A DNA stretch of 64,000 nucleotides from Sulfurospirillum cavolei (GTDB taxonomy: Bacteria; Campylobacterota; Campylobacteria; Campylobacterales; Sulfurospirillaceae): contig NZ_AP014724.1 in NCBI RefSeq assembly GCF_001548055.1, positions 248,001-312,000 on the forward strand. The letters run 5' to 3'. A program made the translations under genes and the position numbers. Each line of letters opens with the position of its first letter. Within the stretch, counting starts at the first letter, position 1. Under the pieces are notes generated by a model. The model was not told the origin of the DNA. It did no database searches and worked only from the letters and a program-made list of their open reading frames with translations. Of this stretch, positions 26,538 through 35,440 are shown piece by piece.

Positions 26538-27512
26538 ATGAAACAAGTTTGGCCCTATCTCAATGAGTTGAAAGAGCGTCGCATTGCGGCAGTTTACATG
26601 TTAAACAATCTCGTCGAGTTGGCTTACGAGGTTGAAGGGCGTACGAAAAGCGTTACGTTTTCTTTTGAGACCGAAGGCGGTGCAATGGGCTATATAGAGT
26701 CGTTTTACTGCGACACTATCCCTTTGCCGCCGTCTAAGGTTTTGCATCCGCTTAGCGGAACGTTTCACGTCCTTAAAGAGTGCCGCCTGTACGTTAGTGA
26801 GAGCGGTTGGGAACATTTTGAAGAGTTGGAACTCGTTACCGATCAAGGAAACTATCTGCTCTTTTTCGACACTGCGGACAACAAAGAGCATTATGCCGCG
26901 ATGCAAAAAGGCAAATCACCGACCTTGCCCTTAGCAACGCCGAAGGAAGTTTTTTTGCCGCAAGAGCTTTTTAACGTGGACGATTTTCGCGAAAATCTTG
27001 CGTTTGCCCTAAAAGCGCACGGTGAACAGAAAACGCCCCACGGGTTGCCGTATGTGATGCATCTTTTAAGCGTGACGGCAGAGGTCATCAACGCCTTTTC
27101 GCGAGAGCCTTTGAGCTACGACGAGCATAACGTAGCGATCGCGTGTGCGCTTTTACACGACGTGAACGAAGATACGCCGATTTGCATTACGAAAGAGAGT
27201 CCGATCGCCGGACATAAAGAAGTCATCGCTAAAGGCGTATACGCGCTGACGAAAGATAAAAACCTGCCTTCCAAAGAGGCACAAATGCGCAAGAGCCTCG
27301 ATCAATTGAAAAAACGTCAAAACTGCGTTGCTTTGGTGAAACTTGCCGATCGCATCGTCAATCTCGGTGAGCCTCCAAAACATTGGAATAGCTGTAAAAA
27401 ACGTACTTATCTCGAAGAAGCGAAACTCATTTTAGCCGAGTTGGGGTATGCGCATGCCTACTTAGCTTCGAAACTTCAGGATAAGATTCAGGCATATTCG
27501 TTTTACATGTAA
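26538..27512 (+). CDS. HD-domain hydrolase related to (p)ppGpp hydrolases
   Basis: 324 residues from ATG 26538. The C-terminal half has the HD metal site in the SpoT/MESH1 style: GLPYVMHLLSVTAEVI, ACALLHDVNEDT, and CVALVKLADRIVNL. The N-terminal ~150 residues are not recognised. Cleavage of guanosine tetraphosphate or a similar nucleotide is likely from the HD motif arrangement, but no synthetase domain is present. A longer frame opening inside the preceding gene was rejected because GAGG precedes this ATG. Confidence 0.8.
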   Translation: MKQVWPYLNELKERRIAAVYMLNNLVELAYEVEGRTKSVTFSFETEGGAMGYIESFYCDTIPLPPSKVLHPLSGTFHVLKECRLYVSESGWEHFEELELVTDQGNYLLFFDTADNKEHYAAMQKGKSPTLPLATPKEVFLPQELFNVDDFRENLAFALKAHGEQKTPHGLPYVMHLLSVTAEVINAFSREPLSYDEHNVAIACALLHDVNEDTPICITKESPIAGHKEVIAKGVYALTKDKNLPSKEAQMRKSLDQLKKRQNCVALVKLADRIVNLGEPPKHWNSCKKRTYLEEAKLILAELGYAHAYLASKLQDKIQAYSFYM

Positions 27513-27565
27513 GCATGCTACGGAACTAAAAATGCTTAGCGTACGCAAAAACGAAAGGATACGCT

Positions 27566-27646
27566 ATGCGTGTTTGGATCACTTACGTCAAATATGCCCC
27601 TGAGATTATCGCTTTGATCGCAACTTGTATCGTGCTTGCGCGTTAA
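27566..27646 (+). CDS. Possible 26-residue membrane microprotein
   Basis: A short ORF, MRVWITYVKYAPEIIALIAT plus six residues, with GAAAGGA seven bases before the ATG. Residues 10-24 form one hydrophobic helix with positive charges at both ends, as in known single-span small proteins. It sits alone between two genes. Expression is unproven. Confidence 0.45.
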   Translation: MRVWITYVKYAPEIIALIATCIVLAR

Positions 27647-27652
27647 ACGTTT

Positions 27653-28359
27653 TTAGAGCATCGCTACGTCAAAGAGAAGAATCCGCGAGGATTGAGTCGC
27701 TTTGATTTCGTACGTTTTATCCTCGGTAATCTGCACTTCGTCTCGCGCTTCCATCAAAACGCCTTCGATTTCAACGCTTCCCTCGACGATAAAAACGAGC
27801 CTGCCGCGATTGGGTTCCGATGAAGGAAGAAGAAGGGTTTTTCCCTCGTTAAGTTGTGCCGTCTTGATCAAGGCATCTTGACGAATCGCAATGGAGTGAT
27901 CTTTACCGTTGGGTGAAACCAGCGTTAACCAGCGATCGGGACGTATGTCGTTTCGAAAATCGCGTTGCGCGTAAAGAGGTTGAGCTCCTTTTCGATCGGG
28001 TTGAATCCAGATTTGAATAAGGCCGCTTTGCCTTTTCCGGAAGCAAATTCGGAGTGTAAAACACCGCTCCCCGCACTCATATACTGAATTTCGCCCGCAT
28101 GAATTTCGCCGCGGTTTCCCTCCGAGTCTTGATGAATAAGAACGCCTTGCGTCACGATGGAGACGATCTCCATATCGCGATGCGGGTGCATACTAAAGCC
28201 TTGTCCGGCTTCAATGATGTCGTCGTTGATGACGCGAAGCACGCCAAATCCCATGCGTGCTGGGTCGTAATATTCCGCAAAGGAAAAGCTAAAACGGCTG
28301 TGAAGCCAACCATGCTCCGCTTTGCCTCTTTGGTTGGCTTTGTGAATCGTAAATGCCAT
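27653..28359 (-). pseudogene. Pirin-family (YhaK-like) gene with a frameshift
   Basis: The first frame (28359 to 27925) encodes a pirin N-terminal cupin: GFGVLRVINDDIIEAGQGF, HPHRDMEIVSIV with the metal-binding His residues, and EIQYMSAGSGVLHSE. After ...KAALF the frame breaks. The expected family continuation (IWIQPDRKGAQPLY) is found one base out of frame, and the C-terminal cupin ends at 27653. One base appears to be missing near 28015. Intact homologues are about 230 residues. It could be a real null allele or a sequencing error. Pirins of this type are quercetinase-like or redox sensors. Confidence 0.85.
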
Positions 28360-28384
28360 GGTTGACTCCTTTACATGTAAACTA

Positions 28385-28480
28385 TTGTGACACGCTTTTA
28401 AAGCAAAGCTTTAAAAATGACGCTACGCCGCTACGGCACTCAAGCTAGCCTCTTTCGAGGCAGAAAAATACTTACGGTGT
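28385..28480 (-). repeat. Degenerate copy of a structured intergenic repeat
   Basis: On the minus strand this gap contains GTAGCGGCGTAGCG, then TTTAAAGCTTTGCTTTAAA-type hairpin DNA and GCGTG. The same order of pieces is seen in the repeats at 56386-56470 and 58171-58378. It lies between the pirin and YceI genes. Confidence 0.5.
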
Positions 28481-28501
28481 TGCAAGAATGCTAGCAAAAA
28501 A

Positions 28502-29068
28502 CTATTTTTGCAAAATACCTTCTAACGCGACGTCGATTTTAACCTCTTCGCCTACGATGACGCCGCCCGTTTCAAGGGCTTTGTTCCATGTGATGCCAAA
28601 GTCTGATCGGTTGATTTTACCGCTAAGACCAAGTCCTACGCGTTTGTTGCCGTAAAGATCGGTTGCGGCTCCGCCGTTTTCGTAAGCTAACACAACGGGT
28701 TTGGTCACCCCTTTCATCGTGAGTTTGCCGTAGGCTTTGTCGCCTTTGATTTCATCGAGCGTAAAGCTAATCGTCGGATATTTGGCAACGTCGAAAAGAT
28801 CGGCGGAGCGGAGGTGATCGTCTCTGTCTTTGATACCGGTATCGATGGTTGCCGCTTGAATCGTTCCGTTGAGCGATTGAAGCGTTTTGCTAGCTTCATC
28901 GTAAACGAAGCTTCCGTTAAATGTTGCAAAATTCCCCTTAACCGTTGAGATCATCGCGTGTTTGACGCTAAAGTCCGTACTGGAATGGCTAGGGTCGACG
29001 TTGTAATTTCCGGCAAAGAGGGCAGTGCCTGCCAAGAAAGAGCTTGCGAGTAAGGTTTTGATTTTCAT
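28502..29068 (-). CDS. YceI-family periplasmic protein
   Basis: At 188 residues it has a signal peptide (about 20 residues, ALFAGNYNVD cleavage region) and a YceI lipocalin-like domain: DPSHSSTDFSVKHAMIST, LRSADLFDVAKYPTISF and LTMKGVTKPVVL. YceI proteins bind isoprenoid lipids such as quinones in the periplasm. A 12-bp palindrome identical to one before the marR-type gene lies 15 bp upstream, so this gene is probably MarR-controlled. Confidence 0.92.
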   Translation of the reverse strand: MKIKTLLASSFLAGTALFAGNYNVDPSHSSTDFSVKHAMISTVKGNFATFNGSFVYDEASKTLQSLNGTIQAATIDTGIKDRDDHLRSADLFDVAKYPTISFTLDEIKGDKAYGKLTMKGVTKPVVLAYENGGAATDLYGNKRVGLGLSGKINRSDFGITWNKALETGGVIVGEEVKIDVALEGILQK

Positions 29069-29082
29069 AAGGGTTCCTTTTT

Positions 29083-29094
29083 TACTAATTAGTA
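29083..29094. promoter_or_regulatory. Probable MarR operator upstream of the yceI-type gene
   Basis: The palindrome TACTAATTAGTA, 15 bp before the ATG, is identical to the one at 29614-29625. Confidence 0.65.
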
Positions 29095-29130
29095 ATATTA
29101 GAGCAAAAAAATAGCTGACTTACACGAAGT

Positions 29131-29586
29131 CTATTGCGCTTTTTGCAATTTTCGTAACAGGTCGTATAACGTGACCAACTCTTCATCGCTCAACATGTCA
29201 AAATAACTCTTAAGATTGGCTGCGTGTTCGGTAAACATACCGCCGATAAGTCCGCGTCCGCTTTCGGTAATGCTTACGATACGCACACGGCTATCTTCAA
29301 GGGACGGAAGCGTTTGAACAAGACCGTCTCGCGTAAGATTTTTGACAACCACGGTGACGTTTCCCGGAGTGCTCATAATCAACTTGGTGATAGAACCTAT
29401 CGGTAAATCGCCGCGATGGTAAAGGACTTCCAAAATTTCAAACTGATTCATACTCAAACCGGATGCGTTGATGTATTTCAACTCTTTGGCACGGATTTTT
29501 TGAAATGCGCGCAGGATTTGAATCCATGTTTGCATGCTTTTATCGGTGCGTTCTCCGTAACTTTTGACGCCTGAACGTAGTTTCAT
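29131..29586 (-). CDS. MarR-family transcriptional regulator
   Basis: This 151-residue winged-helix protein has the central recognition region IGSITKLIMSTPGNVTVVVKNLTRDGLV and the wing LEDSRVRIVSITESGR. MarR proteins are usually dimeric repressors released by phenolics or oxidants. The identical TACTAATTAGTA palindrome in front of this gene and of the yceI-type gene 62 bp downstream indicates autoregulation and control of YceI. Confidence 0.9.
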   Translation of the reverse strand: MKLRSGVKSYGERTDKSMQTWIQILRAFQKIRAKELKYINASGLSMNQFEILEVLYHRGDLPIGSITKLIMSTPGNVTVVVKNLTRDGLVQTLPSLEDSRVRIVSITESGRGLIGGMFTEHAANLKSYFDMLSDEELVTLYDLLRKLQKAQ

Positions 29587-29613
29587 TTTTACCTTCCTTT
29601 GCCGAAATTATAT

Positions 29614-29625
29614 TACTAATTAGTA
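29614..29625. promoter_or_regulatory. Probable MarR operator upstream of the marR-type gene
   Basis: The palindrome TACTAATTAGTA, 28 bp before the ATG, is the second copy of the site at 29083-29094. Confidence 0.65.
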
Positions 29626-29741
29626 GCAATGTCAAGACCATTCTAAAAAGAAAACAAAAACGTCACTTTTTGGTTGACATGTAACGTCTTCTTCTTTAAA
29701 TTGTACTATAATTGCGCCGAATTTTACGGATAGGGAAACGT

Positions 29742-30260
29742 ATGGAAGAAAATCAAACGGAACACGAAGCGAAAAACCTTTCAAGCAAAGTGTTCGCGCT
29801 CAATCAGTTTTTTGAAATTAACGTTGAAAACTTGTTGCTCAATATTTTAAATATCGCGCGGTATATTTTTATCGTGATGATGATCGTCTATTTGGGGCAA
29901 TGTTTCATTAGTCTGGGCTATAAAATGGTATCGTTTACGATTTCGCAAGGTGCGCTCGATTTTAATTCGATGAAAATTATTTTGACGGACGGCTTGTTTA
30001 TTTTGATCGTCTTGGCGATCGTGAAGACGCTTTTTATTCAAGACGGGTTTGACTACGCGGTGACCTTTCTTGAAATTTCGTTCGTCGTATTGGTGCGAAA
30101 GCTCATTTTGTTGGAGACCGATCCTTCCGAGACCTATTTATTATTCGTGTTGGGCATTACCTCCGCACTCTTTTTTATTTTGATCGTTTATATCAAAGGA
30201 ATGAAGCATAAATGGGAGCGGGAAAAGTGCGAAAAGTGTCTTCAAAATAAGGAAAAATAA
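29742..30260 (+). CDS. PsiE-like membrane protein
   Basis: 172 residues from ATG 29742 (TAGGGA ribosome site). Four membrane helices lie at about 30-55, 75-100, 110-130 and 135-160. The pattern FLEISFVVLVRKLIL and the helix order fit the phosphate-starvation-inducible PsiE family, whose biochemical role is unknown. It ends with a Cys-containing charged tail (EKCEKCLQNKEK). Confidence 0.75.
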   Translation: MEENQTEHEAKNLSSKVFALNQFFEINVENLLLNILNIARYIFIVMMIVYLGQCFISLGYKMVSFTISQGALDFNSMKIILTDGLFILIVLAIVKTLFIQDGFDYAVTFLEISFVVLVRKLILLETDPSETYLLFVLGITSALFFILIVYIKGMKHKWEREKCEKCLQNKEK

Positions 30261-30268
30261 TAGTGCAT

Positions 30269-32251
30269 TTACGTGCGGAACGTTCTTTCGGGTTTGCCGA
30301 AATAATAGCCTTGAAAAAGATCGATTTGAAGCGCTAACGCCTCTTCGTACACTTCTTGGGCGTAGACAAATTCCGCGACCGTTTGAATGCCGATTTTTCG
30401 GGAAAATAAAACGATCGCCTGTACCAAAGCAAGGGCTTTTGGATCGTGCGCGATATGTTGAATCAACGAGCCGTCGATTTTGATAAAATCGGGGGACAAC
30501 TCGAAAACGTAAGCGTAATTGGAGTAGCCCGATCCAAAATCGTCGATGGCAAAACGAACGCCCAAGGTTCTAAATTTTTGTACGAAAGCTTGAACCGTCG
30601 CATAATTTTGAACGCCTTGGGATTCTAAAAACTCGACGACCAGCAACTCGCCCGTAGCGGTTGCTTCGATATGCTCGTAAAGTTCTTTGCAAAACGGGGT
30701 ATTGATCAGATCCAAATAACTCATATTGAGCGAGATACATGTGCGCGTTTTTGCGGCAATATCGATGCTTTTAAAGAGCATCATACGTGAGATTTCGGAG
30801 TATTGGTGGGTTTTGATCGCCGTTTCCAAAAAATCGTTCGGAGCGTAAAAACGTGTCGGATCTTCATCGTCTTGCAGGCGCATTAATGCTTCGTATTTGA
30901 CGATTTTTCCGTTTGCGGCGACGATGGGTTGAAAAAAGGGCATAAAAAGGTCGCATTCAATCCCGCGTGCAATTTTATTTTTCCAATAAACGTTTTTTTC
31001 TATCTCTTGTTTGATGGCGTGAATATCGCGGTAAAAGACGACATGCGTGTGCGTCTTTTTCGCTTCATTAAGCGCAATGTCGGCAGTGCCGAGTACGTTC
31101 TCTTTCTCGAATGAAACGCCGATGCAAATATCAAGATAAAGAGGCTCTTTGAGCGATCGCACGCGGATCGTATGCTCTTTGACGCGGGTAAGAAGTTCTT
31201 CGATCATTTTAGAACATGCATCGCTATCATAGGAGCTATCGGAGCGTAAAATGACGAATTCGTCTCCGGAAAGTCGGTAAAGATCCAAACGGTGGCGTTT
31301 TGTAAACTCTTGCAGCAGCGTGGAAAAAAGTACCAAGACTTCGTTACCGACTTCCACGCCGTAGAGTTCGTTGATGGTGCGAAAAGCGTTAATATCGATC
31401 AGCAAAACGGCGGGTGAACGCACCAATGCGATGTCTCTTAAAAGAGCGGTTCGGTTGTAAAGTTTGGTCAGATGGTCGACGTAAAGTCTATTTTCCAACT
31501 CTTTGTAGAGTTGAATGATCTGTAAAACGATTTTATAAATTAAAAAAGAGACAAGGGTGAGCGTGAGTGCGATCAGAATGATTTCTCCGACATAGTAGTA
31601 ACGATCTTCGCGCACTTTTTGTTCTTGAAACGTTTCAAGATAGCGATTTTCGGTCTCTAGCGCAGTTTCGACTTCGATCTCGTAACGGCTAAGGAGTGCA
31701 GAGACGACTTGGTTTTCGCCTCGAATGTGAAACGCCAAGGTATTGAGGTCGGGATGATTTTGCGCAAAATAGCGATCGCGCGTCTCTAGGAGTTCTAAAA
31801 TACGGCGTAATTTTTCTCGAATCTCTCCGTGATGAAACAAGAGCGTTTGCGGCGATCCTAAAGAGAGTGAAGGCGTATAGGTTTTGGTAACGCTTTGCGT
31901 GCTATTATGCGATAAGGGGATACTCAGCGTTCCGCCTTGTGCAAGGGTCGTGTTTTTTTCAAGAAGGCGATCCAAAGTCGCTTCGATCGATGCTGCGATT
32001 TCGAGGCGTTGTTTTTCGGTTTTGGTTGCGGCGGAAAGTCCTAAGAAATTGATTTGAAGCCGATGAATGTCTTCGAGCAAAAAGCGGGTAATGTCGATTT
32101 TTTGACGCAAGTTGTCTGATTTGCGATCGAGCGTACGTGAGAGCGTATGAAAAAACTCATGCACGCCGATTACGAGAATCCCGCTTGCGATAAAGCATGA
32201 AAAAAGCCATACGAGATATTTAAACAGTACTTTGTTGACGATATACCCCAT
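30269..32251 (-). CDS. GGDEF/EAL cyclic-di-GMP protein with periplasmic sensor
   Basis: At 660 residues it has two membrane helices (about 8-28 and 215-240) around a helical periplasmic domain, then a GGDEF domain with active-site LSGDEFVI (SGDEF variant). The EAL domain follows: YEALMRLQ, SLNMSYLDL, VEFLES, IDDFGSGYSNY and IKIDGSLI. The EAL metal ligands look intact, so hydrolysis is likely. The SGDEF variant may still synthesise c-di-GMP. It lies 15 bp after selB on the same strand, so it may be part of that transcript. Confidence 0.88.
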   Translation of the reverse strand: MGYIVNKVLFKYLVWLFSCFIASGILVIGVHEFFHTLSRTLDRKSDNLRQKIDITRFLLEDIHRLQINFLGLSAATKTEKQRLEIAASIEATLDRLLEKNTTLAQGGTLSIPLSHNSTQSVTKTYTPSLSLGSPQTLLFHHGEIREKLRRILELLETRDRYFAQNHPDLNTLAFHIRGENQVVSALLSRYEIEVETALETENRYLETFQEQKVREDRYYYVGEIILIALTLTLVSFLIYKIVLQIIQLYKELENRLYVDHLTKLYNRTALLRDIALVRSPAVLLIDINAFRTINELYGVEVGNEVLVLFSTLLQEFTKRHRLDLYRLSGDEFVILRSDSSYDSDACSKMIEELLTRVKEHTIRVRSLKEPLYLDICIGVSFEKENVLGTADIALNEAKKTHTHVVFYRDIHAIKQEIEKNVYWKNKIARGIECDLFMPFFQPIVAANGKIVKYEALMRLQDDEDPTRFYAPNDFLETAIKTHQYSEISRMMLFKSIDIAAKTRTCISLNMSYLDLINTPFCKELYEHIEATATGELLVVEFLESQGVQNYATVQAFVQKFRTLGVRFAIDDFGSGYSNYAYVFELSPDFIKIDGSLIQHIAHDPKALALVQAIVLFSRKIGIQTVAEFVYAQEVYEEALALQIDLFQGYYFGKPERTFRT

Positions 32252-32266
32252 CGGCTCCTCCTGTGT

Positions 32267-34102
32267 TTAGATTAAAATTCTCCGCGTGTCCTCTTTTTTA
32301 ACGTCGTCAAAGTTATCGAGATAGTCAAGGTAAGCGATCAAATATTTACGGCTCATTTCGAAATGTTCTTTAAAGGATTTAATATCGATCCCTTTTTCGT
32401 TGCGCATAATGTCTCGCATATGTTTAACCATTGTACTCAAAGCCGTAGCACTAACGAAAAGATTGTGTTCCAAACGGATCACTTTTTTTGCACGCGTGAG
32501 GCTTTTAAGCGCATCGTCGCCCATTTTTCGATCGATGTCGAGTGCATCGTAGATATTGTACGGTGCGTCGGGCGTGAATGCCGATTTTTCCAAAATTGCG
32601 TAGAGTTTTTCTTCGATCAAGGCTTCGATATTGTCGATGTCGATTTGCGCGTTTTTATAGACGCCGCCGACGAAATCCAGCACGCCCTCGTCGCAGAGTT
32701 GTTGTAAAACGCTCTCCACGAGTGCCGTACTTGCCCATTTGAGTTTGAGCGAAATGGAGCTTGCAGAAAGAAGCGCATAGGCGTTTTTAGCGTAGATCGT
32801 TTTGATAATCCCCTCAAGTTCCGATCGAATCGAATCGGGGTAGAGTACCAAGCCTTTTTGATCGACGAAAATACCTTCCATTGCGTCGGCAATCTCGATA
32901 GCTTCGTCATGGTTGAGTCCGAAGCGTTGGTTGGAAGAGATGAGCCCGAAACCGTGTTTGTGCATCTCAACCAAAAGGGAAAAAGCACTTCGGTAATCTT
33001 TGACATGTAAGGCGTGAAGCAGTTCCAGCTTCGCTTTTTTCTTCATCGGGTCGTTGATAGGATTGAGCACGCGTCCGCCGCCGACCGTTCGCCCTCCGAT
33101 CGCCAAGATAAAAGGTTCGCCGTAGACCAAAAAGAGTGTTTTATTAAAGTGCAGTTTCGCGTAGCCTTGTGTAAAACTCTCTTCGTTTTCGTAGCTCAAA
33201 AGCCGTGCCTCGACTTGCTTGGTTCCGACGAAAAGGTTGAGTTTGGCGTTGTGTTTGAGCGTGTGTCCGCCGATACTTTCAACCCAGACATCGGCAACGT
33301 CGAATCCTCGGATAAACCCTTTTTTACAAAAGAGCAAGCCTTTTTCAAACGAGGCTTTTTGCGCGCTTTGAATGTTAATCGCGGTTCGTTGCGAACTAAA
33401 CGCTTCGGCAACGTCTTGCTCGTGGACTTGGAGGTTTCTGACGGTAAATTCTTTATCAATTTCGGGAGCGTAGAGTTTCTCGCCGACTTTGATCGTTCCG
33501 TCTAGAACCGTTCCGGTCACGACGGTTCCGGCACCTGCGATCGAAAACGAGCGATCGACGTAGTAGCGAAACAGACCGTTACTTTTTTTAGGCTCGCAAG
33601 GCAAGGCAAAGAGGGTGTTTTTAAGTGTCTCGATCGAGGAAGGCTCATAAATGCTTACCGGAACGATAGCCCTTAGTTGAAGGTGTTTGAGCGTTTCAAA
33701 ATAGCTTTCGATCTCTTCGCGTCGAAGCGCAAGCGTTTCGCCGGAAGCCAGGTCTTTTTTGCTCAAAGCGACGACGATGTGTTTAAGCCCTAAGAGATTG
33801 AGAATCTCCAAATGCTCTTTGGTTTGGGGCATCATACCTTCATTGGCGTCGATGACGACCAGTCCCGCGTCAAAGCCGAAAGCTCCGGCGATCATATTTT
33901 TTAACAGTTTTTCATGGCCCGGTACGTCGATAAACGCAACGTTGGTCGTGTTGTTGTGCATGGAAGAAAAACTCAGGTTGATGGTAATTCCGCGGCGTTT
34001 TTCTTCTTCTAAACTATCGCCCTCAAATCCCGTCAGTGCGGTAATAAGAGCCGTTTTACCGTGGTCGACGTGACCGGCGGTTCCGACGATGATATACTCC
34101 AT
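32267..34102 (-). CDS. selB: Selenocysteine-specific elongation factor SelB
   Basis: This 611-residue GTPase has G1 GHVDHGKTALI, G3 DVPGHEKL and G4 LSKKDLAS, followed by EF-Tu-like barrels. Several winged-helix domains at the C-terminus bind the SECIS hairpin of the mRNA. SelB delivers Sec-tRNA(Sec) to in-frame UGA codons. Its start directly follows the selA stop codon. The client in this window is FdhA at 41.8 kb. Confidence 0.96.
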   Translation of the reverse strand: MEYIIVGTAGHVDHGKTALITALTGFEGDSLEEEKRRGITINLSFSSMHNNTTNVAFIDVPGHEKLLKNMIAGAFGFDAGLVVIDANEGMMPQTKEHLEILNLLGLKHIVVALSKKDLASGETLALRREEIESYFETLKHLQLRAIVPVSIYEPSSIETLKNTLFALPCEPKKSNGLFRYYVDRSFSIAGAGTVVTGTVLDGTIKVGEKLYAPEIDKEFTVRNLQVHEQDVAEAFSSQRTAINIQSAQKASFEKGLLFCKKGFIRGFDVADVWVESIGGHTLKHNAKLNLFVGTKQVEARLLSYENEESFTQGYAKLHFNKTLFLVYGEPFILAIGGRTVGGGRVLNPINDPMKKKAKLELLHALHVKDYRSAFSLLVEMHKHGFGLISSNQRFGLNHDEAIEIADAMEGIFVDQKGLVLYPDSIRSELEGIIKTIYAKNAYALLSASSISLKLKWASTALVESVLQQLCDEGVLDFVGGVYKNAQIDIDNIEALIEEKLYAILEKSAFTPDAPYNIYDALDIDRKMGDDALKSLTRAKKVIRLEHNLFVSATALSTMVKHMRDIMRNEKGIDIKSFKEHFEMSRKYLIAYLDYLDNFDDVKKEDTRRILI

Positions 34103-35440
34103 TTAACGTCCTAAAAGTGTGGTCATAATTGTGATAAGGCGTGTTTCGTTACTCGGCAGTATTGTACGAAAGTCGAGTAAAAACGCGTCGTTTTCGATGC
34201 GCCCGATCACGTGATTTTCGCGAAAAGCACGCTCTAAATGCGTTGCTTTTCCTTTGATACGTAAAGCGACGGTCGGAAAACGTCGGTTGGGAAGCGTGCC
34301 TCCGCCCATATAGGTTTCGCTTTCCACGACCTCGCAAAGCGTTTTGCCGACTTTGTTCCGCACGAAAGCGGCGCGTTTTTTAAGCTCTTCGACGCTACGG
34401 AAAAGAAGCCAAAGCGTCGGAATCTCTTCGTAGGCTTCTTGCAAATAGGCTTTGATGCTCTCTTCGAGTAAACTCAAGGTGATTTTATCGACGCGAAGCA
34501 TGCGTAAGAGTTGGTTTTTTTTCAATGCGGCGATCAAATCCGCGCGTCCGGCGATAATGCCCGCTTGCACGCTTCCAAAGAGCTTGTCGCCGCTAAAGCT
34601 GATCAAAGAGGGCTGACATGTTAGAATTTGCGAGAGCGAATGTTCGCGGTTACCAAGGTGATAAGGCAGTTTGGGAACATACCCGCTTCCAAGATCGTAA
34701 TAGTCCAAAAGACCGCGGTTGGCGGCAAGGTGTCGCAGGCTTTCGTAATCGACGCTTTCGCTAAATCCTTCCATCGAAAAGTTAGACTGATGCACTTTCA
34801 TCAACATCGCCGTACGGTCGTTGATGGCATCGGCATAGTCAAGGATTTTCGTTTTATTGGTCGCACCCACTTCGCATAAAATCGCACCGCTTTGCTTCAT
34901 GACTTCGGGAATGCGAAAACTTCCTCCGATTTCGACCAATTCGCCGCGGGAAACCACGACTTCTTTGTTTTTGGCAAAGGTGTTGAGTACCAAAAAAACG
35001 GCGGCGGCGTTGTTATTGACGATGAGAACGTCTTCAACGTTTAAAAGACGTTTGAGATGATTCCCGACATGTTCGTAACGTTCTCCGCGGCACCCAAGTT
35101 CCAAGTTGTATTCTAAATTGGAGTAGTTGCAAATGACTTCGCTTGCGCGATTTAAGAGTGTTTTGGAGATAAGGCTTCGGCCCATATTGGTGTGTAAAAT
35201 GACGCCTGTTGCGTTAATGAGCGGTTTTAGCGAAGGCTCTAACGCTTCGTCGTAAGCCGCTTTGATGGAGCGGATTAACGCCTCTTCGTCAAAACCGTGA
35301 ACCGTTTGATTGATCAGTTTTGCGCGTAAATCGTCGATCTTTTGACGAATAATCTGTACCAAAAGATGTTCGTTAAGTCCTTGTAGCACGGGATGCGCTA
35401 GGCATTTGTCGACTTTAGGAAGGGTGCGAAGCGGATTCAT
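34103..35440 (-). CDS. selA: L-seryl-tRNA(Sec) selenium transferase SelA
   Basis: At 445 residues it is a PLP-dependent enzyme that converts seryl-tRNA(Sec) to selenocysteyl-tRNA(Sec) with selenophosphate. Markers are LINATGVILHTNMGRSLI near residue 78, the PLP lysine in SFSGDKLFGSVQAGIIAG, and GGGTLPNRRFPTVAL. Its start overlaps the response-regulator stop by 4 bp. selC (tRNA-Sec) and selD are not in this window. Confidence 0.96.
   Translation of the reverse strand: MNPLRTLPKVDKCLAHPVLQGLNEHLLVQIIRQKIDDLRAKLINQTVHGFDEEALIRSIKAAYDEALEPSLKPLINATGVILHTNMGRSLISKTLLNRASEVICNYSNLEYNLELGCRGERYEHVGNHLKRLLNVEDVLIVNNNAAAVFLVLNTFAKNKEVVVSRGELVEIGGSFRIPEVMKQSGAILCEVGATNKTKILDYADAINDRTAMLMKVHQSNFSMEGFSESVDYESLRHLAANRGLLDYYDLGSGYVPKLPYHLGNREHSLSQILTCQPSLISFSGDKLFGSVQAGIIAGRADLIAALKKNQLLRMLRVDKITLSLLEESIKAYLQEAYEEIPTLWLLFRSVEELKKRAAFVRNKVGKTLCEVVESETYMGGGTLPNRRFPTVALRIKGKATHLERAFRENHVIGRIENDAFLLDFRTILPSNETRLITIMTTLLGR

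Noticed and set aside
32363-33505. Long plus-strand frames antisense to selB
   Set aside because: Shadows caused by codon bias in selB; no ribosome site or recognisable domain.
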